A stretch of DNA of 64,000 nt, taken from positions 1 through 64,000 of the forward strand of contig CAZLIC010000005.1 in the NCBI GenBank assembly GCA_964559535.1, read 5' to 3'. Origin of the DNA: CAZLIC01 sp964559535 (lineage in GTDB: Bacteria > Pseudomonadota > Alphaproteobacteria > Rhodobacterales > Rhodobacteraceae). This document shows positions 16,494 to 24,992 of this stretch, one piece after another. The position numbers were made by a program, and so were the translations under genes. How positions within the stretch are numbered: position 1 is the stretch's first letter; the number at the start of each line of letters is the position of its first letter. Below the pieces are notes generated by a model, which ran no database searches, was not told the origin of the DNA, and saw only the letters and a program-made list of their open reading frames with translations.

Positions 16494-17143
16494 AGCACGA
16501 AATCCGCGGCACGGGCAAAACCGGGCAGCACCGGGGCGGCGGCGTTGAAGACCGCGCGCCACACCACGCTGTCGCCGCGGCGGATGCCGATGCGGGCCGT
16601 TCCCACGCCGGTTTCCACGAACAGCGCGGCGATGCGCCCGCCGTCGCGCAGCTGGTCGGCCAGCGCCTGCGGTACGGTTTCCACCCCGCCCTCGACAAGG
16701 ATGGCATCATAGGGCGCATGGCGCGCCGCACCCGCAGCCAGCGGCTCGGCGATCACGGCCACATTGTCGGCCCCCTGCGACGACAGGCGGCGCTGCGCCT
16801 CGGCGGCCAGCGCCTCGTCTTCCTCCACGGCGACCACGGCCTCGGCCATGCGGGCAACCACCGCCGCGCCATAGCCAAGTCCCGCGCCGATGATCAGAAC
16901 CATGTCGGTGGGCTGCACATCCAGCGCATCCAGCATCTTGGCCAGCGTCCGCGGCTCCAGCAGCACGCGACCCGGCGCCAGGGGCAGGTTTTCGCCCACA
17001 TAGGCGGCCTCCTGGCGGCCGTCAGGCACGAAGGCCTCGCGCGGGATGGCCAGCATCGCCTCGATGATGGGGTACTTCGTCACGTCAGACGGGCGCACCT
17101 GGGTGTCGACCATCATCATGCGGCGGCGGGCGTAGTCGGCCAT
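16490..17143 (-). CDS. pcm: Protein-L-isoaspartate O-methyltransferase
   Basis: 217-residue SAM-dependent methyltransferase that starts repair of isoaspartyl damage in proteins. N-terminal MVDTQVRPSDVTK and VPDGRQEAAYVGENLPL correspond to the family's substrate-side region. The SAM-binding loop is VLIIGAGLGYGAAVV (about 80-95), where the usual E/G-x-G-x-G-Y pattern is kept as GAGLGY. It is followed by the acidic VEEDEAL and YDAILVEGGVETVP. Length is normal. It is the first gene of the pcm-tolC pair and diverges from an ABC permease across an intergenic region with a 44-base palindrome. Confidence 0.85.
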   Translation of the reverse strand: MADYARRRMMMVDTQVRPSDVTKYPIIEAMLAIPREAFVPDGRQEAAYVGENLPLAPGRVLLEPRTLAKMLDALDVQPTDMVLIIGAGLGYGAAVVARMAEAVVAVEEDEALAAEAQRRLSSQGADNVAVIAEPLAAGAARHAPYDAILVEGGVETVPQALADQLRDGGRIAALFVETGVGTARIGIRRGDSVVWRAVFNAAAPVLPGFARAADFVL

Positions 17144-17282
17144 GGCTGAACTCTTCGGTTTAGTTGGCGCCTGTTCCCTATTGCCACAGATGCCGGGGGC
17201 GGGCAACGGGCGGCATGTCGCGCGGCGGAAACTCTTGCCTGCCCGCCGCGCCCCCGCCCGGACCTTGGGCGGCGGGACCATA

Positions 17283-17326
17283 GGTCTGCCTTGCGGCAGG
17301 GCGCGCGCCCTGCCGCAAGGCAGACC
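17283..17326. repeat. 44-base perfect palindrome between pcm and the ABC permease
   Basis: The 22 bases from 17283 (starting ggtctgccttgcggcagg) are followed directly by their exact reverse complement, ending at 17326, with the centre at GCGC|GCGC. It lies in the 297-base gap between the divergent starts at 17143 and 17441. A dyad this long with no loop would form a cruciform or a very stable RNA hairpin on either strand. The rest of the gap shows no gene. It may act as a bidirectional transcription barrier or be a mobile palindromic repeat. Confidence 0.9.
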
Positions 17327-17440
17327 CATGGACGTTCCGTCAGGCAGCGGCATAGGGAAAGGTTGTGCTTGTGTGCGTCGGCTGCGCGATGGACCATGGC
17401 CGCAATCCGCGATCCGCGTCCCAAGGACCGTCCCTTCCCC

Positions 17441-18250
17441 ATGCCACCCCTCGTCTCTGGCAACCGGAATGCCCCAACCGACAACAGCCCCGGCGCAGGC
17501 ACCTGGCTGCCCGACAGGCTGATCCTGGTGCTGTCGCTTGCGGCGTTCGTGGCCTTCTGGTGGGGCCTTTCGGTGATGAAGGGAAATCCGCGCATCCTGC
17601 CTGCCCCGCCCGAAGTGCTGGCCGACCTGTGGACCGAGGCCGCTTCGGGCCGCCTGGCGCAGCATATGGGCGCCACCCTGGGGCGGGTGGCGGTGGCCTT
17701 CGGGCTGTCGATGCTCTTGGGCACGGCGCTGGGGGTGGCGCTGGGGCGCATGCCGCGGCTGAACCGCTGGGCCGACCCCTGGGTCACCATCTTTTTGAAC
17801 CTGCCCGCGCTGGTGGTGATCGTGCTGTGCTATCTGTGGATCGGCCTGAACGAGGCGGCGGCGATCCTGGCCGTCACGCTGAACAAGACGGCGATGGTGC
17901 TGGTGACCATTCGCGAAGGTGCCCGTGCGCTGTCGCCCGAGCTGAACGATCTGGCGCGCGTCTTTGCCCTGCCCCGCCGCCGCTGGCTGCGGCATGTGCT
18001 GCTGCCGCAGCTTGCGCCCTACATGGCCATCAGTGCGCGGTCGGGTCTGGCGATCATCTGGAAGATCGTGCTGGTGGCCGAGTTCCTGGGCCGGTCCAGC
18101 GGCGTGGGCTTCCAGATCCACCTGAAGTTTCAGCTGTTCGACATTGCGGGTGTGCTGGCCTGGGCGCTGGCTTTCGTGGGCGTCATGCTGGCCATCGACC
18201 TGGGCGTGGTGCAACCCATGGAGCGGCGGGCGAACCGCTGGCGGCGCTGA
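17441..18250 (+). CDS. SsuC/TauC-like ABC transporter permease
   Basis: 269-residue inner-membrane permease of the nitrate/sulfonate/taurine class. About six membrane spans are visible, starting at LILVLSLAAFVAFWWGL. The EAA loop that docks the ATPase is seen as EGARALSPELNDLARVF with the following RRRWLRHVLLPQLAPYM (about residues 165-195), as in SsuC/TauC. The start is uncertain: 17396 (ATG, in frame) is possible, but AAGGA precedes 17441 at a long spacing of 13. It converges on its presumed ATPase, with 9 bases between stops, rather than sharing an operon with it. Confidence 0.85.
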   Translation: MPPLVSGNRNAPTDNSPGAGTWLPDRLILVLSLAAFVAFWWGLSVMKGNPRILPAPPEVLADLWTEAASGRLAQHMGATLGRVAVAFGLSMLLGTALGVALGRMPRLNRWADPWVTIFLNLPALVVIVLCYLWIGLNEAAAILAVTLNKTAMVLVTIREGARALSPELNDLARVFALPRRRWLRHVLLPQLAPYMAISARSGLAIIWKIVLVAEFLGRSSGVGFQIHLKFQLFDIAGVLAWALAFVGVMLAIDLGVVQPMERRANRWRR

Positions 18251-18259
18251 GGCATGGCC

Positions 18260-18850
18260 TCAGGCCACCAGCCGCGCAGGCTGACCCTCCAGCCGCAGAA
18301 GGCGGTGCGCCAGACGCCGCGCTTCGGTTTCGTCATGCGTCACCAGCACCGCGGCAAAGCCGTGCCGCGCCTGCAGGGCCTGAACCAGCGCTACCATCTC
18401 GTTGGCCAGCCCTGCGTCCAGCGAGGCAAAGGGTTCGTCCAGCAGCACAAGGTCCGGGCGGGCGGCCATGGCGCGGGCCAATGACAGGCGCCGCTGCTGG
18501 CCCAGCGACAGCGCGCCGGGCAGGGTTCCGGCGCGGTCGCCAAGGCCCACATCCTGCAGGGCCGCCTGCGCGGCCGCGCCATCGCATCCGGCAAGCAGGG
18601 TGATGTTCTGCGCCGCCGTCCGCCATGGCAGCAACGTGGGTTCCTGAAACACCATGGCCAGCCGCCCGTGCATGGCGCGCCGGCCGCGCCAGCCGTCGTG
18701 CAGTCCGGCGATGACACGAAGCAGCGTCGTCTTGCCCACGCCCGACGGGCCGCACAGCGCCACCACCTCGCCGCGGGCCAGCCGCAGGTCCAGCGCCCCC
18801 AGAACCGGGCGCTTGCCATGCCAGGCCGCCTCGACCTGCAGCTCCAACAC
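18260..18850 (-). CDS. SsuB/TauB-like ABC transporter ATP-binding protein
   Basis: 196 residues, short for the family (usually 240-260) because the C-terminus stops soon after the H-loop. Walker A GPSGVGKTT (about 33-41), Q-loop MVFQEPTLLPW, signature LSLGQQRR in place of the usual LSGGQ/LSGGM, Walker B LVLLDEPFASLD and H-loop VTHDETEA are visible. The altered signature (Leu for the first Gly) is noteworthy but tolerated in some nitrate/sulfonate transporters. GTG start; 20 bases after the binding-protein stop. It should energise the permease encoded head-on at 17441-18250. Confidence 0.85.
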   Translation of the reverse strand: MLELQVEAAWHGKRPVLGALDLRLARGEVVALCGPSGVGKTTLLRVIAGLHDGWRGRRAMHGRLAMVFQEPTLLPWRTAAQNITLLAGCDGAAAQAALQDVGLGDRAGTLPGALSLGQQRRLSLARAMAARPDLVLLDEPFASLDAGLANEMVALVQALQARHGFAAVLVTHDETEARRLAHRLLRLEGQPARLVA

Positions 18851-18870
18851 GGCTTTGACAGGCGGCGTCC

Positions 18871-19842
18871 CTACCAGAACACGCCCTCCGGCAGTTCGGT
18901 CATGCGGCCCACAAGCTCTTCCCCGCCCAGTTCGGCCATCACCGCCAGCATCCGCGCCGCGGCCGCGCGGTCAACCGGACCGGGCGCGGGGATGCCTGCG
19001 CGGAAGCCGGCCTTCAGCGTCTCAAACTGCGCGTCCGTTGCTGCGTTCATGATCGGGCGCAGGTCGTTCCATGCCGCATCATCCGTGGCCAGCACGTCCT
19101 TGGCGGCGCGGCTGGCGGCGGCAAGCCCGGCCACCAGTTCGGGCTTTGCGCGGGCCAGCGCGCCGGATACCACGTAGCCCAGCAGCGGCGTGTCCGCATC
19201 CAGCCCCAGCGCCGCCCCTGCCTGCGCCACCGTGACCAAGGGGCGCATCCCCGCGGCCTCCATCTTGGCGCCGAAATGCCAGAAGTTCACCGCCCCCGCG
19301 AACTCCCCCGCCAGCGCCGTCTCGAAGATCAGCGGCGGGGCACCGAACACCTGCTCGGTCTCGGCCTGCAGGTCGAACCCCAGTTCCTGCGCGGCATAGG
19401 CGCGCAGGATCAGCCAGCTTTTGTCCACCGGCCCCCCGGCAATGCCAATCTTGCCGCCCTTCAGGTCGGCCAGCGTGCGGGCCGTGCTGCTTGCAGGCAC
19501 ATGCAGCGCCCCCACTGCCCGGCTGTAGGGAATGAACACGACATCCGTCCCTTCGGCCCGCTGCCGTGCAACCCACAGCCAGTCCGACACGATCACGTCC
19601 GCCGCGCCACCCATGAGCGCCACCTGCGCGGCGGGGCCTGCAGCCACGTCCTGCACCTGCAGGGCAAAACCGTTGGCGCGGTCCAGCCCGCGCGCGGTGA
19701 TGGTGGTGACTTCCCAGTTCACCGTGCCCGCCACCTGCGTGGCGATGCGCAGCACGGGCAGTTCGGCCAGCGCCGCGGTGACTGTAAATGGGGCGGCCAG
19801 CAGGATGGCCGCGGCGGCGGCGCGGATGACGGTTGCGAACAC
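18871..19842 (-). CDS. ABC transporter substrate-binding protein (nitrate/sulfonate/taurine type)
   Basis: 323 residues. A signal peptide (VIRAAAAAILLAAPF ... ALAE) is followed by a mature protein beginning LPVLRIATQVAGTVNWE. That opening, and the VALMGGAADVIVSDWLWVARQR segment, resemble SsuA/NMT1-like periplasmic binding proteins for sulfonates, nitrate or thiamine precursors. The GTG at 19842 has GAGGAAA a few bases upstream; longer frames to 20187 overlap the divergent GNAT gene. With the ATPase behind it, it forms a two-gene operon whose permease is on the opposite strand. Confidence 0.85.
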   Translation of the reverse strand: MFATVIRAAAAAILLAAPFTVTAALAELPVLRIATQVAGTVNWEVTTITARGLDRANGFALQVQDVAAGPAAQVALMGGAADVIVSDWLWVARQRAEGTDVVFIPYSRAVGALHVPASSTARTLADLKGGKIGIAGGPVDKSWLILRAYAAQELGFDLQAETEQVFGAPPLIFETALAGEFAGAVNFWHFGAKMEAAGMRPLVTVAQAGAALGLDADTPLLGYVVSGALARAKPELVAGLAAASRAAKDVLATDDAAWNDLRPIMNAATDAQFETLKAGFRAGIPAPGPVDRAAAARMLAVMAELGGEELVGRMTELPEGVFW

Positions 19843-20020
19843 GGGTTTCCTCGCGGCGTTCTGCGGGTGTCTGACGGGTAGCAGGATGGCCGACAGGGGC
19901 AAGCCGGCACGCCTTCGCAACCCGTTCAGCCATGCCGAGCCGCCATGCGAAAGCTTGAGAACCGCGCACCTTCGTGATACCTGACGCGTGTCGGGCAAGA
20001 GGTTTTCTTGGGGGAACGCC

Positions 20021-20608
20021 GTGGAAAACCTGCCGGATGTCCGCGCGGTTGCCAGATCGGACAAGGATCGGTTCGAAGCGGCCATGACGGTGGCCTTCAG
20101 CGCCGATGCCCTGGCGCGCTGGGCCTGGCCCGATCCGCTGCAGTACCTTTCCATCTTCATGCCGCTGGTCACGCTGTTTGGCGGCAAGTCGTTTGAAACG
20201 GGTTCGGCGCTGGTTGTCGGCGACTATTTCGGTGTGGCGCAATGGCTGCCACCCGAGGTTCACCCCGATGACGGGCCGCTTACCGCGCTTCTTGAGGACA
20301 ACATGTCGGGGCCGCAGCTGGGCAAGGTCTTGTCGCTGTTCGACCAGATGGCACAGTTCCATCCTGCCGAGCCGCACTGGTACCTTCCGCTGATCGGGGT
20401 GGATCCGATCTATCAGGGCCAGGGGTATGGGTCGTTGATGATGCGGCACGCGTTGGTGGCCTGCGACCGGGACTGCCAGCCCGCCTATCTGGAGGCCACC
20501 AGCCCCGCCAGCCGGTCGTTCTATGAACGCCACGGCTTTCGCGCCTTTGCCGAGTTCCGCACGGCGGATTCCCCGATGATCTGGCCAATGCTGCGGCAGC
20601 CGCGGTAG
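20021..20608 (+). CDS. GNAT-family N-acetyltransferase
   Basis: About 195 residues. The acetyl-CoA-binding motif A is seen as LIGVDPIYQGQGYGSLMMRHAL (Q/R-x-x-G-x-G/A loop as QGQGYG, near residue 130), followed by motif B YLEATSPASRSFYERHGF, where the tyrosine-glutamate-arginine-histidine-glycine segment is characteristic. The N-terminal part (WAWPDPLQYLSIFMPL) shapes the acceptor site and is not diagnostic. The GTG at 20021 follows GGGGGAACGCC; a longer GTG start at 19988 is also open. Acceptor unknown. Confidence 0.8.
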   Translation: MENLPDVRAVARSDKDRFEAAMTVAFSADALARWAWPDPLQYLSIFMPLVTLFGGKSFETGSALVVGDYFGVAQWLPPEVHPDDGPLTALLEDNMSGPQLGKVLSLFDQMAQFHPAEPHWYLPLIGVDPIYQGQGYGSLMMRHALVACDRDCQPAYLEATSPASRSFYERHGFRAFAEFRTADSPMIWPMLRQPR

Positions 20609-20629
20609 CAAGGCTCTCGCCCCCTCCGC

Positions 20630-21085
20630 TCAGGTGATCGCCTCCAGCCGTTCCTTCGACATGTCGCCCGGCACTACGGTCACCGGAATGGGCAGCGAAC
20701 CCGCGGCGCGGGTCATTGCCGTGACAATCGGCCCCGGCCCCGATTTCTCGGCGCTGGCGCCCAGCACCAGCACACCGATCTCGGGGTCTTCCTTCACCAG
20801 CGCCAGAATCTGCTGCACCGGGTCGCCTTCGCGGATCACCAGCTGCGGGTTGACCGCCTGCTTGTCGCGCATCCACTTGGCGAAGACCTCGAAATGCGCC
20901 TCGATCCGTTCCCGCGCCTCGGCGCGCATCAGGTCGGCCACGCCCATCCAGTGCTGATATTCTTCGGGCGGGATCACCGACAGGATGGTGACGCCGCCGC
21001 CGGTATGCGCCGCACGAAAGGCGGCATAGCGCATGGCATTCAGGCATTCGCGGCTGTCATCCAGCACGACAAGGAACTTGCGCAT
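20630..21085 (-). CDS. Universal stress protein, UspA family
   Basis: 151 residues in one UspA domain: FLVVLDDSRECLNAMRYA at the N-terminus and the C-terminal nucleotide-binding pattern VLVLGASAEKSGPGPIVTAM, close to the ATP-binding G-x2-G-x9-G-S/T motif. Members respond to starvation, oxidative stress or growth arrest. The N-terminal lysine and RKF start is standard. Single gene, facing the GNAT gene tail to tail. Confidence 0.88.
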   Translation of the reverse strand: MRKFLVVLDDSRECLNAMRYAAFRAAHTGGGVTILSVIPPEEYQHWMGVADLMRAEARERIEAHFEVFAKWMRDKQAVNPQLVIREGDPVQQILALVKEDPEIGVLVLGASAEKSGPGPIVTAMTRAAGSLPIPVTVVPGDMSKERLEAIT

Positions 21086-21225
21086 GGCTCGGGCCTCCGG
21101 CGGGCATCATGGCGGGGCGGCGCGGGGCTGTCCAGTGCGGGGTGTCCCAGCGTGGGACAAAACACGGGACAAGCGATTCCAATGGGTTGCGGGCGCGCGT
21201 TAACGGTCTGGAAAGGAATGTCCCC

Positions 21226-22092
21226 TCAGGCCGCCTGCGCATGCGCCCAGTCCCAGTACAGCGCCCGCGCCTTCCGCGCCACCGGCCCCACCTGGTATTC
21301 GCGGTCCTCGAAGGCCCGCACCGGCACGATCTTGGACAGGTTGCCGGTCAGGAACACTTCGTCGGCGCTGCGGAAGTCGTCGAAGGTCAGCACCGTTTCG
21401 ACCACCTGCACCCCCGCCGCGCGCAGGTTGGCGATATGCCGCGCGCGGGTGATGCCCGCAAGGAAGGTGCCGTTCGGAACGGGCGTCATCACCACGCCGT
21501 CCTTGACCATGAAGGCATTGGCGGTGGCGGCCTCGGCCACGTTGCCCATGGCATCGGCCACCAGCGCGTTGCCGAAGCCCCTGGACTTCGCCTCGACCAG
21601 CATCCGCGCGTTGTTGGGATACAGCGCCCCCGCCTTGGCATTGCACACGGCATCCTCCAGCACCGGGCGGCGGAACCTTGTGCGGCCCAGCGTGGTGGAA
21701 AACCCTTCAGGCGGCATCGGCACCGATTCCAGGCAGACGCAGAAGCCGGTCACGCCGCGCAGGGGTTCGATGCCCAGTTCGGTGCCATGGATCGCCCAGT
21801 ACATCGGGCGGATGTAGACGGCCATGTCCGCCGGAAATCCGCGCAGCCCCTCGCGGATGATTTGCGCCATCTCGCCCGGGTCCGTGCTGGGGGTGATCAT
21901 CATCGCCTCGGCCGAGGCGTTCACGCGGGTACAGTGGCGGTCAAGGTCGGGGGCGATGCCGTCGAACCAGCGGGCGCCGTCGAACACTGACGACCCCTGC
22001 CACGACCCGTGGTCGGCGGCCTTCATCACCGGCACGTCGCCGTCGTGCCAACTTCCTTCAAAGAAGGTGCGGATGATCTTGCCGAATGCCAT
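21226..22092 (-). CDS. Class IV aminotransferase (branched-chain amino acid type)
   Basis: 288-residue fold type IV PLP enzyme. The PLP lysine is K153 in CNAKAGALYPNNARM. The N-terminal WHDGDVPVMKAADHGSWQGSSVFDG and the YIRPMYWAIHG strand are typical of branched-chain aminotransferases of alphaproteobacteria. It should transfer amino groups from Leu/Ile/Val to 2-oxoglutarate, though D-amino-acid or ADC-lyase activity in this fold cannot be excluded. The ATG at 22092 with GGGGGG upstream is preferred over 22119. The MATE gene lies 27 bases upstream on the same strand. Confidence 0.82.
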   Translation of the reverse strand: MAFGKIIRTFFEGSWHDGDVPVMKAADHGSWQGSSVFDGARWFDGIAPDLDRHCTRVNASAEAMMITPSTDPGEMAQIIREGLRGFPADMAVYIRPMYWAIHGTELGIEPLRGVTGFCVCLESVPMPPEGFSTTLGRTRFRRPVLEDAVCNAKAGALYPNNARMLVEAKSRGFGNALVADAMGNVAEAATANAFMVKDGVVMTPVPNGTFLAGITRARHIANLRAAGVQVVETVLTFDDFRSADEVFLTGNLSKIVPVRAFEDREYQVGPVARKARALYWDWAHAQAA

Positions 22093-22119
22093 GTTTGCCC
22101 CCCGTTTGGCGGCATCCAA

Positions 22120-23445
22120 TCACGCCGGGCGGGCAGCGTCCAGCGCCCGCGGAATGCGCGGCCAGAGCCAGCCCAGCGTCACGCCGCGCGCCGCATTGAA
22201 CACCATCAGCGCCGCCCACAACCCGTGATTTCCCATGGCAGGCAACAGGATGGACAGCGACGCTGCATAGATGACGCAAGAGACGAGCATGGCGTTTCGC
22301 ATGTCGGCGGTGCGGGTGGCGCCGATGAAGATGCCGTCGAACATCCAGGCGGCAATGCCGATCACGGGGGCGGCGGCCAGCCAGGGCAGGTAGAGCCGCG
22401 CCTCGGCGCGGACCGCGGGGTCGGTGGCCATGAGGTCGATCAGGGCGGGGCCAAGGGCCAGGAAGGCGGCGCCCAGCAGCACCGCCCCGGCCACGCCCCA
22501 GACGGATGTCAGCCGGGCGGCCCTTCGCACGCTGTCTGAAGATCGCGCGCCAACCGCCTGACCAACCAGTGATTCCGCCGAAAACGCAAAACCATCCAGC
22601 GCGAAGGCGCAGATGTCGAGGAACTGGAACAGCACCTGGTTGGCGGCCAGGGTCACGTCACCCTGCCCGGCCCCCAGAAAGACGAAGGCGGCGAAGGCCA
22701 GCTTCAGCGCGACCGACCGCACCATGATGTCGCCGTTCACCGTGGCCATGCGGCGCAGCGCCGCCGCGTTCATCAGCCGTGCACGGGCCGCGGCGAAATG
22801 TGCCCCCAAGGCATTGCGGCAGAACCACAGGCCCAGCGCCAGCCCCGACCATTCGGCCATCAGCGTGGCCGCGGCCACACCGGGCACGCCCCAGCCCAGG
22901 CCTAGCACGAACCACAGGTCCAGCGTGATGTTCAGCCCGTTCATCCAGAATTGCAGGATGAACACCGCCCGCGTGCGTTCCTGCGCGATCAGCCAGCCGG
23001 TGACGGCATAAAGCGCAATGGTCGCGGGCGCGCCCCAGATGCGGATGGCAAGGTACTGGCGCGCCAGCGCCTCGACCTCGGCACCGGCGGGCGCAATGCG
23101 CAGGGCGGCCCAGATCAGCGGCAGTTGCAGGAGAACCAGCGCCAGCCCGGCCGCTGCGCCCACCGCCAGCGCGCGCAGAAGGACGGCCGACAGTTCGGCC
23201 GCGTCCCCTGCCCCCTTTGCCTGCGCCGCCAGCCCGCCGGTGCCCATGCGCAGGAAGCCGAAGGTCCAGTACAGCATGCCCAGTACGATGGCCCCGACCG
23301 CCACGGCACCGATCGGCGCCGCCTGCCCCAGCTGGCCCACGACGGCGGTATCCACCGCCCCCAGCAGAGGCACGGTGGCATTCGACAGCACGATGGGGCC
23401 CGCGATGCGCAGGACGCGGGCGTGGGTGATGTCGGCCGGCGTCAC
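22120..23445 (-). CDS. MATE-family multidrug/organic cation efflux pump (DinF-like)
   Basis: 441 residues with about twelve hydrophobic spans in two related halves. The N-terminal IAGPIVLSNATVPLLGAVDTAVVGQLG is the MatE signature region with the D-T-A-V-V-G stretch of DinF-type pumps, and the second half shows the related FLDICAFALDGFAFSAESLVGQAVG. It would export drugs or metabolites in exchange for protons or sodium. The GTG start overlaps the upstream thioesterase stop (GTGA), so it is in an operon with two thioesterases. Confidence 0.88.
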   Translation of the reverse strand: MTPADITHARVLRIAGPIVLSNATVPLLGAVDTAVVGQLGQAAPIGAVAVGAIVLGMLYWTFGFLRMGTGGLAAQAKGAGDAAELSAVLLRALAVGAAAGLALVLLQLPLIWAALRIAPAGAEVEALARQYLAIRIWGAPATIALYAVTGWLIAQERTRAVFILQFWMNGLNITLDLWFVLGLGWGVPGVAAATLMAEWSGLALGLWFCRNALGAHFAAARARLMNAAALRRMATVNGDIMVRSVALKLAFAAFVFLGAGQGDVTLAANQVLFQFLDICAFALDGFAFSAESLVGQAVGARSSDSVRRAARLTSVWGVAGAVLLGAAFLALGPALIDLMATDPAVRAEARLYLPWLAAAPVIGIAAWMFDGIFIGATRTADMRNAMLVSCVIYAASLSILLPAMGNHGLWAALMVFNAARGVTLGWLWPRIPRALDAARPA

Positions 23446-23951
23446 AGTTCGGGGCGTTCCGGCATCAGGAAATGGCCCGTGCCTTGCGCGAACAGCCGCG
23501 CGCGGTTGTCTTGCCAGGCCTCGACGTGCACGCTGGCATAGCGCCGCCCCGACCGGTTGATCCGCGCCCGCGCATAGGCATCGCGCGGCAGGCCCGACCG
23601 CAGGAAATCCACGGTGAAGTCGATGGTCTTGGGCAACTGCACCTTGGTGGGGTCAAACGCGGCGGGGTCGGCGCCGCCTTCCATCTGTTCCCACAGCACG
23701 GCCCAGGCCAGTTCGATGATCGCCGTGGTTTCCAGGAATGCCGCAGTGCAGCCGCCATGCAGGGCGGGCAGCGCGGGGTTGCCGATCAGGTCATCGCGGA
23801 ACGGCAGCACGGCGGTCAGTTCATCCCCCCGCCGGTCGAACCGGATGCCAAGGTAGCGCAGATACGGAACGCCTTCGACCAACGCCGCCAGCGCCGCATC
23901 GCGCCGCTGCTTTACCACCTGCACCGGTTCGGGCTTGCCCCATGTTGTCAC
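23442..23951 (-). CDS. Hotdog-fold thioesterase (PaaI-like), first of a tandem pair
   Basis: 169 residues. The hotdog core has PYLRYLGIRFDRRGDELTAVLPF then the catalytic helix segment NPALPALHGGCTAAFLETTA, where H-G-G with the following acidic residue matches the PaaI active site. This family hydrolyses acyl-CoA thioesters in the cytoplasm. GTG start overlaps the stop of the next gene upstream (GTGA), and its stop overlaps the MATE start. The N-terminal 30 residues are a helical extension not found in the sister protein. Confidence 0.85.
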   Translation of the reverse strand: MTTWGKPEPVQVVKQRRDAALAALVEGVPYLRYLGIRFDRRGDELTAVLPFRDDLIGNPALPALHGGCTAAFLETTAIIELAWAVLWEQMEGGADPAAFDPTKVQLPKTIDFTVDFLRSGLPRDAYARARINRSGRRYASVHVEAWQDNRARLFAQGTGHFLMPERPEL

Positions 23952-24382
23952 TTGAGACGCTCCAGCGTGAAGGCGCCGCTGGCGGTGGCGACAGGGGGGC
24001 GGTCGACATCTTCATCCGTCGTGGTGACGCGGACGAAGGCCACGCTGCGGGTGACATGAAAACACACGGCATGCGCCGTGATGCGCTGGCCGGGCGTCGC
24101 CGCGCGCATGTAGTCGATGCGCAGGTCGAGCGTGGCAGTGCTGCGCACGCCCACCGGGTGGCTCATCACCGCGGCGCCGCTGGCCGTGTCCATCAGCGCC
24201 GAAACGGCCCCGCCGTGGATGACCCCGGTCGCCGGATCCCCCACGAAGCGCGCGTCCCAGGGCATCGACACCACGGCCTCACCCTCGCCCAGACGGTCAA
24301 GCTGCATGCCCAGCGCGCGTGAATGCGGCAGGGCATCGATGAACCGGCGGGCAGTGGGCGAAGCGGAAGACATGGACGTCAT
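23948..24382 (-). CDS. Hotdog-fold thioesterase (PaaI-like), second of a tandem pair
   Basis: About 144 residues. GVIHGGAVSALMDTASGAAVM is the active-site segment (H-G-G ... D), flanked by RFVGDPAT and the beta strand TATLDLRIDYMRAA, as in PaaI thioesterases. A short acyl-CoA or phenylacetyl-CoA-type substrate is likely. Starts at 24382 and 24373 are both possible: the GGGGAA element is closer to the first than is ideal. It is the first gene of a thioesterase-thioesterase-MATE operon and diverges from the MerR gene at 24468. Confidence 0.85.
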   Translation of the reverse strand: MTSMSSASPTARRFIDALPHSRALGMQLDRLGEGEAVVSMPWDARFVGDPATGVIHGGAVSALMDTASGAAVMSHPVGVRSTATLDLRIDYMRAATPGQRITAHAVCFHVTRSVAFVRVTTTDEDVDRPPVATASGAFTLERLK

Positions 24383-24467
24383 GTTCCCCAAACATGCGTG
24401 TCCCGCAACCCCCGCAGTTGCATGGCTGCCCGGCGAGTCATAACCTTGGGTCACGGAGGACCGCGCC

Positions 24468-24848
24468 ATGACCGACCCGCAACCCCGCCTGACCTTCAAG
24501 GAAATGTGCGCAAAGTTCGAGGTGACGCCGCGCACCCTGCGTTACTACGAATACATCGAGCTTCTGGCGCCGCAGAAGGAAGGACGCGCCCGGTTCTACG
24601 GCCCGCGCGAGGTGGCGCGCATGACGCTGATCCTGCGCGGGCGACGCTTCGGCTTTTCGCTGGAAGAGATCCGCCAGTGGCTGCTGATTTACGGCAAGAA
24701 GGGCGAGAAGGAACAGCTGCAGGCCTGGATCGACCTGGCCGACCGGCAGCTTGCCGTGCTGGATGGCCAAAGGGCCGAACTTGACACCTCGATTGCCGAT
24801 CTCAAGGCGCTGCGCGACACGGCCGCGCGCGACCTTGGCAACCCCTGA
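24468..24848 (+). CDS. MerR-family transcriptional regulator 1
   Basis: 126 residues: N-terminal MerR helix-turn-helix and wing (FKEMCAKFEVTPRTLRYYE, then ARFYGPREVARMTLILRGRRFGFSLEEIR), followed by a helical dimerisation segment. There is no cysteine pair at the metal site, so it is not a metal sensor. It belongs to the small MerR group (LiuR-like) that controls branched-chain or fatty acyl-CoA catabolism. GGAGG precedes the ATG. It shares its whole domain plan with the second MerR gene 145 bases downstream and is probably a paralogue of it. Confidence 0.85.
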   Translation: MTDPQPRLTFKEMCAKFEVTPRTLRYYEYIELLAPQKEGRARFYGPREVARMTLILRGRRFGFSLEEIRQWLLIYGKKGEKEQLQAWIDLADRQLAVLDGQRAELDTSIADLKALRDTAARDLGNP

Positions 24849-24874
24849 ACCCGACGTCGGGACAGGCCGCGGGG

Positions 24875-24898
24875 TGACGTGACGTTACAGTCACGTCA
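24875..24898. promoter_or_regulatory. Dyad operator candidate between the two MerR genes
   Basis: Perfect inverted repeat TGACGTGAC (24875-24883) - GTTACA - GTCACGTCA (24890-24898), 94 bases before the second MerR start and upstream of the acyl-CoA dehydrogenase operon. ACGT-centred dyads of this sort are typical operators of LiuR-like MerR regulators of acyl-CoA catabolism, so self-regulation by one or both neighbouring MerR proteins is likely. Confidence 0.7.
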
Positions 24899-24992
24899 AG
24901 CACTCATCCTCTGGTAAGCAGCCTTTGCGATGACCAGTTGGGCGAGGCGCCGGATGGGCCGGTGCGATTTCCGCCATGAATGTTGAGACGAG

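Noticed and set aside
17144..18214. Minus-strand extension of the pcm frame far upstream
   Set aside because: It is the antisense of the ABC permease and contains the palindrome; the real start is the ATG at 17143.
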